A stretch of DNA of 32,426 nucleotides from Clostridiales bacterium. GTDB lineage: Bacteria > Bacillota > Clostridia > Peptostreptococcales > Anaerovoracaceae. The notes beneath the pieces were generated by a model, which ran no database searches, was not told the origin of the DNA, and was given only the letters and a program-made list of their open reading frames with translations. Both the position numbers and the translations under genes were made by a program. The stretch lies in NCBI GenBank assembly GCA_012729355.1, contig JAAYDG010000015.1:1-32426 (forward strand), read 5' to 3'. Of the stretch, positions 24,366-31,937 are shown piece after piece (the stretch's first letter is position 1; the number at the start of each line of letters is the position of its first letter).

Positions 24366-24407
24366 AGAACAACGCTGCGCATCTGCGCAGCGTTGTTCGG
24401 CTTTTTT
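24366..24407. terminator. Terminator after the FrlC-like gene, shared with porB
   Basis: A perfect 13-bp stem, AACAACGCTGCGC / GCGCAGCGTTGTT with loop ATCT (24368-24397), is followed by CGGC and six T on the plus strand. The minus side gives TTCTTTT, so it also ends the por operon, whose last stop codon lies at its edge. Confidence 0.9.
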
Positions 24408-25341
24408 AGAGACTGCATTTTTTCTGCAGCAATTCCCATCTTTTGTCGACTTCGGCCTGAAGTTTTGCGACCTGGTCTTCTTTTCCGGGCTGCAGCAGGT
24501 GGCGAAACCGCCCCTGCAGCTTCAGGAATTCTTCGATCGGCAGCTTTTTCTTCGGTTCATAGGTAATAGTCCACTTTTCGCCGTTTTCGACCTCGTAAAG
24601 CGGCCAGAAACAGGTGTCTGCGGCTGCTTTACAAATATCCATGATATTTTCGGCTTCGTAGCGCCATCCTCTCGGACAAGGTGCCAGGATATTCAGGAAG
24701 CAGGCACCTTCCGTATAAATCGCTTTTTCGGCTTTCACGATCAAGTCCTTGAAGTTTCCCATCAATGTGGTTTGACCCGCATAGGGGATCTTGTGGGCCG
24801 CCATTACTTCGGTCAGATCCTTCCGGTTTTGTTTTTTCCCGTCAGACACCGTCCCGCTGGGCGTTGTCGTGGTGTCTGCAAACATGGGCGTTGCGGAAGA
24901 CCTCTGGATGCCCGTGTTCATGTAGGCTTCATTGTCGTAGCAGACGTATACCATATCGTGGTTGCGTTCCATCGCCCCCGACAGGGATTGGAAGCCGATG
25001 TCATACGTTCCCCCGTCACCGCCCACTGCGAGGAATTTGAATGTTTCGTCGATCTTGCCCCGCTTCTTCAGCGCATTGTATGCTGCTTCCACACCGCCGG
25101 CTGTAGACGCGGCGTTTTCAAACGCATTGTGGATGTAGCTGTCCGTCCAGGCCGAATACGGATACGTAAAAGTGGATACTTCCATGCATCCGGTGGCGTT
25201 GGCGATGACTGCCTTATCTTCGGGTTTGATTGCTTTCAGCACGTTCCTGAGCGCTACGGTGGCTCCGCAGCCTGCACACATTCTGTGGCCGGGCACCAGG
25301 CGCTCCGGACGGCTCATTACTTCTTTGAAATTATATGCCAT
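24406..25341 (-). CDS. porB: Pyruvate:ferredoxin oxidoreductase, beta subunit
   Basis: Thiamine-diphosphate and [4Fe-4S] cluster subunit of the four-subunit oxidoreductase that interconverts a 2-oxoacid and acyl-CoA plus CO2, passing electrons to ferredoxin. The 311-residue protein has the cluster cysteines C22 and C25 (MCAGCGA), C52 (ATGCMEV) and one in LAPCPRGW near residue 220. The TPP-magnesium motif is GGDGGTYDIG, followed by CYDNEAYMNTG. The stretch TGIQRSSATP is typical of pyruvate-type enzymes. I start at ATG 25341, 8 bases after AGGGGG; an ATG three codons upstream has worse spacing. It is the last gene of the porGDAB operon, 12 bases after porA. Confidence 0.95.
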   Translation of the reverse strand: MAYNFKEVMSRPERLVPGHRMCAGCGATVALRNVLKAIKPEDKAVIANATGCMEVSTFTYPYSAWTDSYIHNAFENAASTAGGVEAAYNALKKRGKIDETFKFLAVGGDGGTYDIGFQSLSGAMERNHDMVYVCYDNEAYMNTGIQRSSATPMFADTTTTPSGTVSDGKKQNRKDLTEVMAAHKIPYAGQTTLMGNFKDLIVKAEKAIYTEGACFLNILAPCPRGWRYEAENIMDICKAAADTCFWPLYEVENGEKWTITYEPKKKLPIEEFLKLQGRFRHLLQPGKEDQVAKLQAEVDKRWELLQKKCSL

Positions 25342-25353
25342 GGTCCGCACCCC

Positions 25354-26532
25354 CTACTCTCTGACATTTACATAACGGTACGGAAGCTCTTTGCACTCGA
25401 AGTTTCCTGCTTCGAGATCCGCATAGATCATTTCCATATCTTCCACTGTGATATCTCTTCCGCCCAATCCGTACACCATGGAGAGGATCTCGGGGCACTG
25501 TTTCGCGTCGAAAAGCGCCGCTTTCAGCTCGGCTGCCATGGGACCGCTGTTGCCGCTGAAACTTTCGGCACGGTCCATTGCGGCGATCGCTTTTGCATTT
25601 TTCAGGGCAGCTGCCAACTCTGCCGCAGGGAACGGACGGAATACTCTGATCTTCAGTACACCGACTTTCTTCCCTTTTGCTCTGAGTTTGTCGCAGGCAT
25701 CCTTGGCCGCGCCGGAAGCTGATCCCATGATTACGATGACATAGTCTGCGTCTTTCGTGTGATATTCTTCGAAAAAGCTATAACCGCGTCCGCTGAGGGT
25801 TTCATATTCTCTCGCGATATCCAGGATGACTTTCCTGGAGGCGACCATACCTTCCGCCATAGATCTTCTGGCTTCCATATAATAATTCGTTACGGCATAA
25901 GGCCCCACCGCCATGGGGTTTTCTGCGTTGAGAAGGTAATTTTCGGGGGTGTATTCGCCCACGAATTTTTTGACTTCTTCATCTTCGAGCAAAAGTATGT
26001 TCTGAACGGCATGACTGGTGATAAATCCGTCCTGGCACACCATGACCGGAAGCAAGACATCCGGGTGTTCCGCGATGCGGAAGGCCATGACCATATTGTC
26101 GTAGGCTTCCTGATTGTCTTCCGAATAGAGCTGGATCCACCCGCAATCTCTGGCGCCCATTCCATCGGAGTGGTCTGCGTTGATATTGATGGGCCCGGAC
26201 AATGCTCGATTCACCAAAGCCAACACCACCGGAACCCTGTCGGAAGATGCGATGTGCAGTTCTTCCCACATGAGAGCCAATCCGGCAGAAGAGGTCGCTG
26301 TGAGCGCTCTGGCTCCTGCCGCCGATGCGCCGATGGTGGCGCTCATGGCGCTGTGTTCGCTTTCCACGGCAACAAACTCAGTGTCAATCAGTCCGTCAGC
26401 CACATAAGAAGATACGTATTGGGGTATCTCCGTAGAAGGTGTGATCGGAAATGCGGGCATGACATCCGGGTTGATCTGACGAATGGCAGTGGAGACTGCC
26501 TCGTTGCCGGATAATCTTTCACGTATGGCCAT
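25354..26532 (-). CDS. porA: Pyruvate:ferredoxin oxidoreductase, alpha subunit
   Basis: Large subunit that, with PorB, forms the substrate and thiamine pyrophosphate site. The 392-residue protein has the pyrimidine-binding domain at the N-terminus (PAFPITPSTEIPQYVSSYV, FVAVESEHSAMSATIGASAA, ATSSAGLALMWEELHIA). The C-terminal transketolase-like domain includes VIVIMGSASGAAKDACDKLR and RPFPAAEL. The PITPSTEI motif and overall length fit pyruvate synthase rather than 2-oxoglutarate or indolepyruvate enzymes, but 2-oxobutyrate is usually also accepted. The ATG follows the porD stop without a gap, so the genes are translated together. Confidence 0.95.
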   Translation of the reverse strand: MAIRERLSGNEAVSTAIRQINPDVMPAFPITPSTEIPQYVSSYVADGLIDTEFVAVESEHSAMSATIGASAAGARALTATSSAGLALMWEELHIASSDRVPVVLALVNRALSGPININADHSDGMGARDCGWIQLYSEDNQEAYDNMVMAFRIAEHPDVLLPVMVCQDGFITSHAVQNILLLEDEEVKKFVGEYTPENYLLNAENPMAVGPYAVTNYYMEARRSMAEGMVASRKVILDIAREYETLSGRGYSFFEEYHTKDADYVIVIMGSASGAAKDACDKLRAKGKKVGVLKIRVFRPFPAAELAAALKNAKAIAAMDRAESFSGNSGPMAAELKAALFDAKQCPEILSMVYGLGGRDITVEDMEMIYADLEAGNFECKELPYRYVNVRE

Positions 26533-26838
26533 TTACTTTACCCCCTTTTTCATTTCAATTGCACCAAAGGGGCAAACCTTGGCGCAGATCCCACAGCCTT
26601 TGCAGTGGTCATAATCAAAATCGGTACGTTTTCCGTCCACGACGGGAATGGAACTGTCGGGGCATACAGGCACGCACAGCAAGCATTGCTTGCATTGATC
26701 GACCAGGAAGATCGGTCTGTCCACACGCCATTCACCGGTATTAAACTGTTCGCTGCCGCCACTGTGAACAATACTGGCACCTATGGTCATATCCTGCCAT
26801 TTCACATCCAGTCCTTGTTTGCTGATATCTGTCTTCAT
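26533..26838 (-). CDS. porD: Pyruvate:ferredoxin oxidoreductase, delta (ferredoxin) subunit
   Basis: Two-cluster ferredoxin subunit that takes electrons from PorB and passes them to free ferredoxin. Of 101 residues, the first 40 form a non-cluster N-terminal region and the rest two CxxCxxCxxxCP motifs (CKQCLLCVPVCP and CKGCGICAKVCP), each for one [4Fe-4S] cluster. The start ATG overlaps the porG stop by one base and the stop abuts the porA start. Confidence 0.96.
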   Translation of the reverse strand: MKTDISKQGLDVKWQDMTIGASIVHSGGSEQFNTGEWRVDRPIFLVDQCKQCLLCVPVCPDSSIPVVDGKRTDFDYDHCKGCGICAKVCPFGAIEMKKGVK

Positions 26839-27413
26839 TATTCCTTCACCTCCTTGAGAGCGATCTTCAACGCCTTCATGTTCCCTTCGATCACTTGGGG
26901 TTTTGAGGCGAACTTGTGCTCATAGGACATTTGCATTTCTTCCAAAAACTTCTCTTCGGGCATGATTCCGCTTACCTTGATCACGGCAGCCAGCATGGGA
27001 GAATTCGGGAAATACATTCCCAGAGCTTCCATGGAAACCTTGCGCGCGTCGATGGTACAAACTCTGCCCTGATATCCCTTCAACAGCGGTATGATTTCTT
27101 CCTTATCCTTCGCTGTATTAATGATTACCGCACCTTCTTCTGAAAGTCCGGCAGTGACATCGATGTCCTCCAGCAGTGTTTCGTCTACGACGACGACGTA
27201 ATCCGGCGCGTAGATGTTTGAGTGGACTCGAATGGGCTTGTCGCTGACCCGATTGTATGCCGTTATCGGCGCACCCATACGTTCCGGACCGTACTCGGGA
27301 AACCCCTGTACTTCCGCACCCGTGCTGAATGCAACGTCGGCTAACAGAAGAGCGGCTGTCTTGGCGCCTTGGCCGCCGCGACCGTGCCATCTGATTTCGG
27401 TTAAACCTTTCAT
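26838..27413 (-). CDS. porG: Pyruvate:ferredoxin oxidoreductase, gamma subunit
   Basis: Subunit carrying the domain thought to bind coenzyme A in the four-subunit enzyme. The 191-residue protein begins TEIRWHGRGGQGAKTAALLLADVA and has GFPEYGPERMGAPITAYNRVSD, both family signatures. Later motifs are DYVVVVDETLL and YFPNSPMLAAVIKVSGIM. CGGAGG stands before the ATG. It is the first gene in the order gamma-delta-alpha-beta. A TATACT element with TG extension and an inverted repeat lie upstream (27447-27488). Confidence 0.96.
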   Translation of the reverse strand: MKGLTEIRWHGRGGQGAKTAALLLADVAFSTGAEVQGFPEYGPERMGAPITAYNRVSDKPIRVHSNIYAPDYVVVVDETLLEDIDVTAGLSEEGAVIINTAKDKEEIIPLLKGYQGRVCTIDARKVSMEALGMYFPNSPMLAAVIKVSGIMPEEKFLEEMQMSYEHKFASKPQVIEGNMKALKIALKEVKE

Positions 27414-27446
27414 TATTATTACCTCCGGTTTAAAAGTGTTGGTGGT

Positions 27447-27478
27447 TGAGTGTTTCAGTCAATTCACATTAACACTCA
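27447..27478. promoter_or_regulatory. Inverted repeat at the start of the por transcript (operator or hairpin)
   Basis: TGAGTGTT (27447-27454) and AACACTCA (27471-27478) form a perfect 8-bp inverted repeat with a 16-base spacer, directly downstream of the putative -10. AGTGTT appears again at 27435-27440 as a direct repeat 14 bases away. It could bind a regulator or fold in the mRNA leader. Confidence 0.5.
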
Positions 27479-27482
27479 TAAT

Positions 27483-27491
27483 AGTATATCA
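27483..27491 (-). promoter_or_regulatory. Extended -10 promoter element of porGDAB
   Basis: TGATATACT is an extended -10 (TG-N-TATACT) on the minus strand with no good -35 hexamer at 16-18 bases. The start would fall near 27476, within the inverted repeat. The porG coding region begins about 60 bases later. Confidence 0.55.
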
Positions 27492-27546
27492 TAATGGTCC
27501 AAGCTGTGCCATCGATAAATCTCCCATAAAGAAATTTGAAGGGAAA

Positions 27547-28443
27547 CTAATCTCGAATTTCAGATAAGTTGGGGGATTCTTTGCGAAGAACATTCAAAAA
27601 TGCCTTAGTGTTTGCGTCAAAAGCTGCCACAGGCTGATCCTCATGACCCTTTACTTTTGTGCACCAAATTTGTTCTCTGCAGGCCTGCATCACTTCTTCG
27701 TCACAGCAGCCCCTTCCCCATTCCTTCAGGACCAGATTTTTAAATGCAGCCGCGCTATTTTTTGCCAGTGTGAAATAAGCTTCCGGCGACAGATCAGATA
27801 TCTTGCCGTAATGAGAAACATAAAGGGTCTCCGCGCCCAATGCCTTGCACTTCTCGATGGAATCCATCGTCTGACCGTATCCGGTAAGGATCGACACGTC
27901 TACCCATGTGGGGTCCACGTAGACTCCGGTGCTTTCGGAAAGGAGAAGGATCTTGTCCTCCGGTTCATAAAAAGTGAGGCTGCACGTCGTATGACCGGGT
28001 GTCTCGTAGACCCTGAGACGTCGGGATCCCAGATCGATTTCGTCTCCTTCTCCGATGATCTCGTCCACACAGAGCGCATTTTCGTCAAAGGCGTCCAGTT
28101 CCGCATCCTCACCGATATAGGTCTTGGCTGCTTCCAGCCCCAGTTGCCGCATCACTTTTCTCGCCCCGGGGCGCTGCAGCACATAGGCCGCGTAGGCAGA
28201 GCCGTAGACCTTGATTCCGGGAAAAGCTTTCCGAATCGCCGGAATGCCGCCCACGTGATCGTAGTGCGTATGGGTAAGCAGCACAAAATCGGGATGTCTC
28301 CCTTCCAGCGCTTCCCGGATCACCGCAACGGTCTGTTCTGCACAGTGAAACATTCCCGTATCCAGGACCGCTGCTTTTTCTTCGGTTTGAAGCAGATATA
28401 AGTCACACCCTCTGCTCGGAACGAGCCTTTTGACCTTCAACAT
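27547..28443 (-). CDS. Metallo-beta-lactamase-fold hydrolase
   Basis: Metal-dependent hydrolase of unknown substrate. The 298-residue protein has the HxHxDH metal motif THTHYDH (H58, H60, D62, H63), a later histidine in ETPGHTTCSL, and a third ligand histidine in VSHYGKI. The position that in most relatives is the bridging aspartate reads LLSESTG, so an acidic residue may be shifted or replaced. The C-terminal 90 residues (with WGRGCCDEEVMQAC) are helical and cysteine-rich and I do not recognise them. AAGGAGC precedes the ATG. It is downstream of methionine gamma-lyase but separated from it by a terminator hairpin. Confidence 0.85.
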   Translation of the reverse strand: MLKVKRLVPSRGCDLYLLQTEEKAAVLDTGMFHCAEQTVAVIREALEGRHPDFVLLTHTHYDHVGGIPAIRKAFPGIKVYGSAYAAYVLQRPGARKVMRQLGLEAAKTYIGEDAELDAFDENALCVDEIIGEGDEIDLGSRRLRVYETPGHTTCSLTFYEPEDKILLLSESTGVYVDPTWVDVSILTGYGQTMDSIEKCKALGAETLYVSHYGKISDLSPEAYFTLAKNSAAAFKNLVLKEWGRGCCDEEVMQACREQIWCTKVKGHEDQPVAAFDANTKAFLNVLRKESPNLSEIRD

Positions 28444-28466
28444 ACATAGCTCCTTGCTGTTTTATG

Positions 28467-28498
28467 AAAACTCGGAAGCCGTCGGACTTCCGAGTTTT
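28467..28498. terminator. Terminator after methionine gamma-lyase
   Basis: AAAACTCGGAAG pairs with CTTCCGAGTTTT around an 8-base loop, a perfect 12-bp stem flanked by T residues on the minus strand. It lies 24 bases after the gene's stop codon and overlaps the leader of the hydrolase gene. Confidence 0.85.
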
Positions 28499-28522
28499 CA
28501 AATGTATTCTGACTCTAATTCG

Positions 28523-29719
28523 TTATTTGGTCGCGATATCCAGAGCCTGCAGCACATCCCAGATAATATCGTCGGGATCTTCCAGACCTACGGAAAGACG
28601 GACCAGGCACTTGGAAAAGCCGGCGGCTTCCATTTCTGCGTCACTGTATGTGGAATGGGTCATGGAGCCGGGATGCTGGATCAAGGTTTCGGCATCGCCC
28701 AGGCTTACAGCCAGTGTGCAAAGCTGAACATTGTTCATCATTTTCTCGGCGATTTCCGGTGTTTCTGTATCAAATGCGATCATACCGCCGAAGTTCTTCA
28801 GCTGCTTCTTAATGACGGCTGCATCCACATGGCTTGCCAAACCGGGATAATAAATGTTTTTGATTCTGGAGTCTTTTTCCAGAGCCTGTGCGATCTTCAG
28901 CGCGTTCTCGCAATGCTTCTGCATCCGGATCGTAAGTGTTTTGAGTCCTCTGTTGACCAGGAAAGCTTCCTGGGGGCCCAACACGGAACCGGTCAGGTCC
29001 TTAAGACCTACCCCTTTGATTGTAGCCATATATTTGTTTGAAGATGCTGCGAATCCTGCGATCACGTCGCCATGGCCATTCAGGTATTTCGTAGCGCTGT
29101 GTACGACGATATCCGCGCCAAGATTCAGCGGTTTGCATATCAATCCGGTGGCAAATGTGTTGTCTACCACAACGATACAATCCTTGTTGGCATCGTGAGC
29201 CAATTTTGCAGCTGCTTCGATATCGACTACCTTCATGGTCGGATTAGCGATGGTTTCAAAATAGATCATATCTGTCTTTTTTTCCAGAGCTTTCTTGACT
29301 GCGGCAAGATCTCTGAAATCAACAAATTCCACGTCGATCCCGAACTGGGAAAGCTTGTGGCTGAAGAGCGCGAACGTACAGCCGTAGAGAGCTTTGTCGG
29401 CAACCATTCTGTCGCCGGCCTTGAGGAAAGTGGTCGTCGAGGAGGAAATCGCGCCCATGCCGGAAGAAAAAGCACAAGCGGCTTCTGCATCTTCCAGATA
29501 AGCGACTTTTTCTTCTACTTGTGTCGTGGTCGGCGAGCCGAGTCTGCTGTAGATATAGCCGCCTTCTTTGCCTGCAAAACGAGCTGCGCCTTGTGCGGTG
29601 TTTTCGAATTCGAATGTGGAAGTCTGGAAAATAGGCATCTGTAAAGAGCCGTAGGGATTCATCCCGTGCTTTTCGCCGTGGATAATTTTGGTATCCGGTG
29701 CAAATTCTCTCTTACTCAT
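28523..29719 (-). CDS. megL: Methionine gamma-lyase
   Basis: Pyridoxal-phosphate enzyme that splits methionine into methanethiol, ammonia and 2-oxobutyrate. The 398-residue protein is a Cys/Met-metabolism PLP enzyme with YIYSRLGSPTTTQVEEKVA near the N-terminus and the PLP lysine K211 in SATKYLNGHGD. LYGCTFALF has Y112 and C114, and that cysteine at the substrate site distinguishes methionine gamma-lyases from cystathionine enzymes, which have glycine there. Related reactions on cysteine or homocysteine are possible. AAAGGAG precedes the ATG and a consensus promoter lies at 29770-29798. It is transcribed as a single gene, ended by the hairpin at 28467. Confidence 0.9.
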   Translation of the reverse strand: MSKREFAPDTKIIHGEKHGMNPYGSLQMPIFQTSTFEFENTAQGAARFAGKEGGYIYSRLGSPTTTQVEEKVAYLEDAEAACAFSSGMGAISSSTTTFLKAGDRMVADKALYGCTFALFSHKLSQFGIDVEFVDFRDLAAVKKALEKKTDMIYFETIANPTMKVVDIEAAAKLAHDANKDCIVVVDNTFATGLICKPLNLGADIVVHSATKYLNGHGDVIAGFAASSNKYMATIKGVGLKDLTGSVLGPQEAFLVNRGLKTLTIRMQKHCENALKIAQALEKDSRIKNIYYPGLASHVDAAVIKKQLKNFGGMIAFDTETPEIAEKMMNNVQLCTLAVSLGDAETLIQHPGSMTHSTYSDAEMEAAGFSKCLVRLSVGLEDPDDIIWDVLQALDIATK

Positions 29720-29769
29720 TATAAATCTCCTTTGTTTGCAATGTTATTGCAGATATACGTTCCATGAAA

Positions 29770-29798
29770 ATTATATGCTTTAAACGCCCGAATATCAA
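29770..29798 (-). promoter_or_regulatory. Promoter of megL
   Basis: TTGATA (29793-29798) and a perfect TATAAT (29770-29775) separated by 17 bases. The leader is about 45 bases; no SAM-type riboswitch fits in it. Confidence 0.88.
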
Positions 29799-29907
29799 GG
29801 CGAAAAGCGATTATTTGGAATTAAGAAAAAATTGTCGTATATTCTGTTTTCACGAAAATCATCCCGCATGACTACCTTATTCATGCACGTTAAGCCGAAT
29901 TGCTTAA

Positions 29908-29922
29908 TGATAATTATTATCA
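29908..29922. promoter_or_regulatory. Fur-type operator
   Basis: TGATAATTATTATCA is an exact match to the 7-1-7 Fur consensus of Bacillus (TGATAATNATTATCA), a perfect palindrome around one base. It overlaps a possible minus-strand -10 (TAATAA, 29914-29919) that has TTGGAA 17 bases upstream (29937-29942). Which neighbour is controlled is uncertain. Confidence 0.75.
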
Positions 29923-30031
29923 ACTGCACCCCATCATTCCAACCGCGTCAATATATCACTGCGTTCCGTTAAAAAGTGATAAGTTGTCTCTTCATACTGG
30001 TGTAAAATGAATCGCAAGGAGGCGTTGAATC

Positions 30032-30877
30032 ATGAGAGAGATCCATACCGACAAGATCCGGGATGCTGTGAGACAGTTATACTTGGATATGCTATGCACC
30101 ATAGGGGATGACATCACATTGGCCCTTCGATCCGGACTGGAACAGGAAGAATCCCCGATCGGATGCATGTTGCTTCGGCAATTGCTGGAGAACAATGAAA
30201 TCGCCCGCAACGAACGGGTCGGCATTTGCCAGGACACCGGCATGGCGATCCTGTTTGTGGAACTGGGACAGGAAATACACTTAACAGGGGGATCCTTTGA
30301 GGATGCAGTCAATCAAGGCGTACGGGAAGCTTATGAAGAAGGATATTTTCGAAAATCCGTGGTTGACGACCCGTTGTTTGATCGCATCAATACCAAAGAC
30401 AACACTCCTGCCGTGATCCATCTCCGGCTCCTCCCCGGTGACAAGATCTGCATCACGGCCATGGCTAAAGGATTTGGCAGCGAAAACATGAGCGCGATGC
30501 GCATGCTTGTGCCTGCTGACGGCGAAGAAGGCGTTCTGAAGACGATTCTGGACACTGTGAGACAGGCAGGACCGAATCCATGTCCGCCGATCATCGTCGG
30601 TGTTGGGATCGGCGGAACGATGGAAGTCGCGGCGCAACTTGCCAAATATGCCACCGCCCGACCGATCGGCGATCGTCATGCCGATCCGCGCTATGCCGAT
30701 CTTGAACAGAAAGCGTTGTCTGCGATTAATGCTCTCGGGATCGGTCCGGGAGGCTTGGGCGGGCGAGTCACCGCGCTGGATGTTCACATCGAATCCTGTC
30801 CGACGCACATCGCGGGTCTGCCGGTCGCTGTTAATATTTGCTGCCACGCGTCACGCCATGGAAAATGCGAAATCTGA
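30032..30877 (+). CDS. fumA: Class I fumarate hydratase / L(+)-tartrate dehydratase, alpha subunit
   Basis: Cluster-binding subunit of the oxygen-sensitive [4Fe-4S] hydro-lyase that interconverts malate and fumarate, or dehydrates tartrate. The 281-residue protein has the three cluster cysteines C66 (GICQDTG), C184 (PNPCPP) and C271 (NICCHASRH), and the motifs MAKGFGSENMSAMRML and GVGIGGTMEVAAQLAK. Fumarase and tartrate dehydratase cannot be told apart with certainty by eye; fumarase is more likely in a central-metabolism setting. AAGGAGGCG lies before the ATG. The beta subunit follows 14 bases later. The Fur-type box upstream would fit an iron-sulfur enzyme. Confidence 0.92.
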   Translation: MREIHTDKIRDAVRQLYLDMLCTIGDDITLALRSGLEQEESPIGCMLLRQLLENNEIARNERVGICQDTGMAILFVELGQEIHLTGGSFEDAVNQGVREAYEEGYFRKSVVDDPLFDRINTKDNTPAVIHLRLLPGDKICITAMAKGFGSENMSAMRMLVPADGEEGVLKTILDTVRQAGPNPCPPIIVGVGIGGTMEVAAQLAKYATARPIGDRHADPRYADLEQKALSAINALGIGPGGLGGRVTALDVHIESCPTHIAGLPVAVNICCHASRHGKCEI

Positions 30878-30891
30878 AGGAGCTGACATTG

Positions 30892-31452
30892 ATGGATTAT
30901 AAGAAGATAACCCCACCGCTCAACGAAATGACTGCCCGTTCGCTCCGTGCGGGAGATCTGGTCATGATCAGCGGGATCATCTACACCGGCCGGGATGCGG
31001 CGCATAAAAGGCTATTCGAATTGCTGGAAAAAGGAAAAGAGCTTCCTCTGGACCTGCGGGATCAAATCATCTATTATGTAGGGCCTACCCCTGCGCGCCC
31101 GGGCAGAGCCTGTGGCTCTGCCGGTCCCACGACCAGCTACCGAATGGACAAATACACACCGGCCTTACTGGATCGTGGGTTGCGCGGAATGATCGGCAAG
31201 GGCCTGCGCAGCAATGAAGTCATCGAGGCCATGGAGCGCAACGGTGCGGTCTATTTTGCTGCGACCGGTGGCGCGGGGGCATTGATCTCCTCCTGCATAA
31301 CAGAGGCCGTACCGATTCTCTACGAAGATTTGGGCACAGAAGCGATCCATCAAATGCATGTCCGTAATTTTCCGGTTACCGTTGTGATAGACAGCCTGGG
31401 CAACAACTTGTATGAGCAGGGACCGGTCCGCTATCGCAGAGACACGCCGTAA
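30892..31452 (+). CDS. fumB: Class I fumarate hydratase / tartrate dehydratase, beta subunit
   Basis: Small subunit that completes the active site of the class I hydro-lyase. The 186-residue protein begins MDYKKITPPL and has LRAGDLVMISGIIYTGRDAAHKRL, VGPTPARPGRACGSAGPTTSYRMD and KGLRSNEVIEAM, all typical. The frame is open 18 codons further upstream into fumA, but AAGGAG lies 9 bases before ATG 30892, which also gives the family N-terminus. Separate alpha and beta polypeptides are the usual anaerobe and archaeal form, unlike the fused E. coli FumA. A terminator follows 29 bases downstream. Confidence 0.93.
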   Translation: MDYKKITPPLNEMTARSLRAGDLVMISGIIYTGRDAAHKRLFELLEKGKELPLDLRDQIIYYVGPTPARPGRACGSAGPTTSYRMDKYTPALLDRGLRGMIGKGLRSNEVIEAMERNGAVYFAATGGAGALISSCITEAVPILYEDLGTEAIHQMHVRNFPVTVVIDSLGNNLYEQGPVRYRRDTP

Positions 31453-31480
31453 TTAGCCGGGACAAAACTGAATACGATAA

Positions 31481-31515
31481 AAAAGCCGGATAAGCGATAC
31501 GCCTATCCGGCTTTT
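31481..31515. terminator. Terminator after the fumarase operon
   Basis: AAAAGCCGGATA (31481-31492) pairs with TATCCGGCTTTT (31504-31515) around an 11-base loop. It can work on both strands and so may also back up termination of the RNase P RNA coming from the right. Confidence 0.88.
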
Positions 31516-31521
31516 GACAAC

Positions 31522-31541
31522 TTCTGCGGGTGCTCCGCAGA
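31522..31541 (-). terminator. Small hairpin downstream of RNase P RNA
   Basis: On the minus strand TCTGCGG and CCGCAGA form a 7-bp stem with a 5-base loop just after the rnpB 3' end. No T run follows, so it may be a processing or partial termination signal. Confidence 0.35.
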
Positions 31542-31555
31542 GGCTGCAAAACAAA

Positions 31556-31931
31556 ATGAGTAATCCTATAAGCCGGGTTCTGTATTCGGCAATCATCTAT
31601 CTAGGCGCATCGTTGCCGATGCGCTCATGCGACCTACCTTCCGGGAAGCGACGGGCCGCCGCCTTTCAGGCACTTTGCGCTTTGCGCAGTTACCTCCCTG
31701 CTTGGTCTTGCTCCGAATGGGGTTTGCATTGACGCGAGATCGTTACCGATCCGCCGGTGAGCTCTTACCTCGCCTTTTCACCCTTACCGCGAAATGCGGC
31801 GGTTGTTTTCTGTTGCACTTTCCTTAGGGTCACCCCCACCGGACGTTATCCGGCATCCTCGCCCTGCGGAGCCCGGACTTTCCTCATGAAACGAAATTCC
31901 TTTCGCCCATGCGATTGCCTGGATTACTCAT
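31556..31931 (-). ncRNA. rnpB: RNase P RNA, class A-like
   Basis: Catalytic RNA that trims the 5' leader of tRNA precursors. About 376 bases. The 5' part contains GAGGAAAGTCCGGGCTCC, the universally conserved core. The 3' part contains CAGAACCCGGCTTAT, which binds the tRNA CCA end through its GGU-type loop, after AGATAGATGATTGCCG. Conserved segments GAAAGTGCAACAGAAA and GTAAGAGCTCACC lie between them. The ends form an 11-bp perfect P1 helix, AUGAGUAAUCC / GGAUUACUCAU. The 5' end is only 6 bases after the nif3-family stop codon, so its promoter must lie inside that gene; TACAAT near 31934-31939 is a possible -10. Open frames inside this RNA are not genes. Confidence 0.97.
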
Positions 31932-31937
31932 ATTGTA

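Larger units (their letters stand above)
29720..30031. other. 312-base divergent control region between megL and the fumarase genes
   Basis: No open frame of note. It holds the megL promoter, a perfect 15-base Fur-type palindrome and two further inverted repeats (29866-29886 GCATGA/TCATGC; 29890-29907 TTAAGC/GCTTAA). I found no convincing sigma-A promoter for the fumarase genes; the best -10 is TAAAAT close to the AAGGAGG ribosome site, with no matching -35. Confidence 0.7.

Noticed and set aside
27440-27480. A Rex (redox) operator before porGDAB
   Set aside because: TGTTAA-like halves are present, but the pattern TTGTGA/TTGTTAA-N4-TTAACAA is not met. The perfect inverted repeat has a different sequence and spacing.
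28523-29719. Cystathionine gamma-synthase or cystathionine gamma-lyase as the identity of this gene
   Set aside because: LYGCTFALF carries the active-site cysteine typical of methionine gamma-lyase; cystathionine enzymes have glycine at that place. Some uncertainty remains.
29720-29762. A SAM or T-box riboswitch before megL
   Set aside because: The leader is only about 45 bases and has none of the conserved riboswitch cores.
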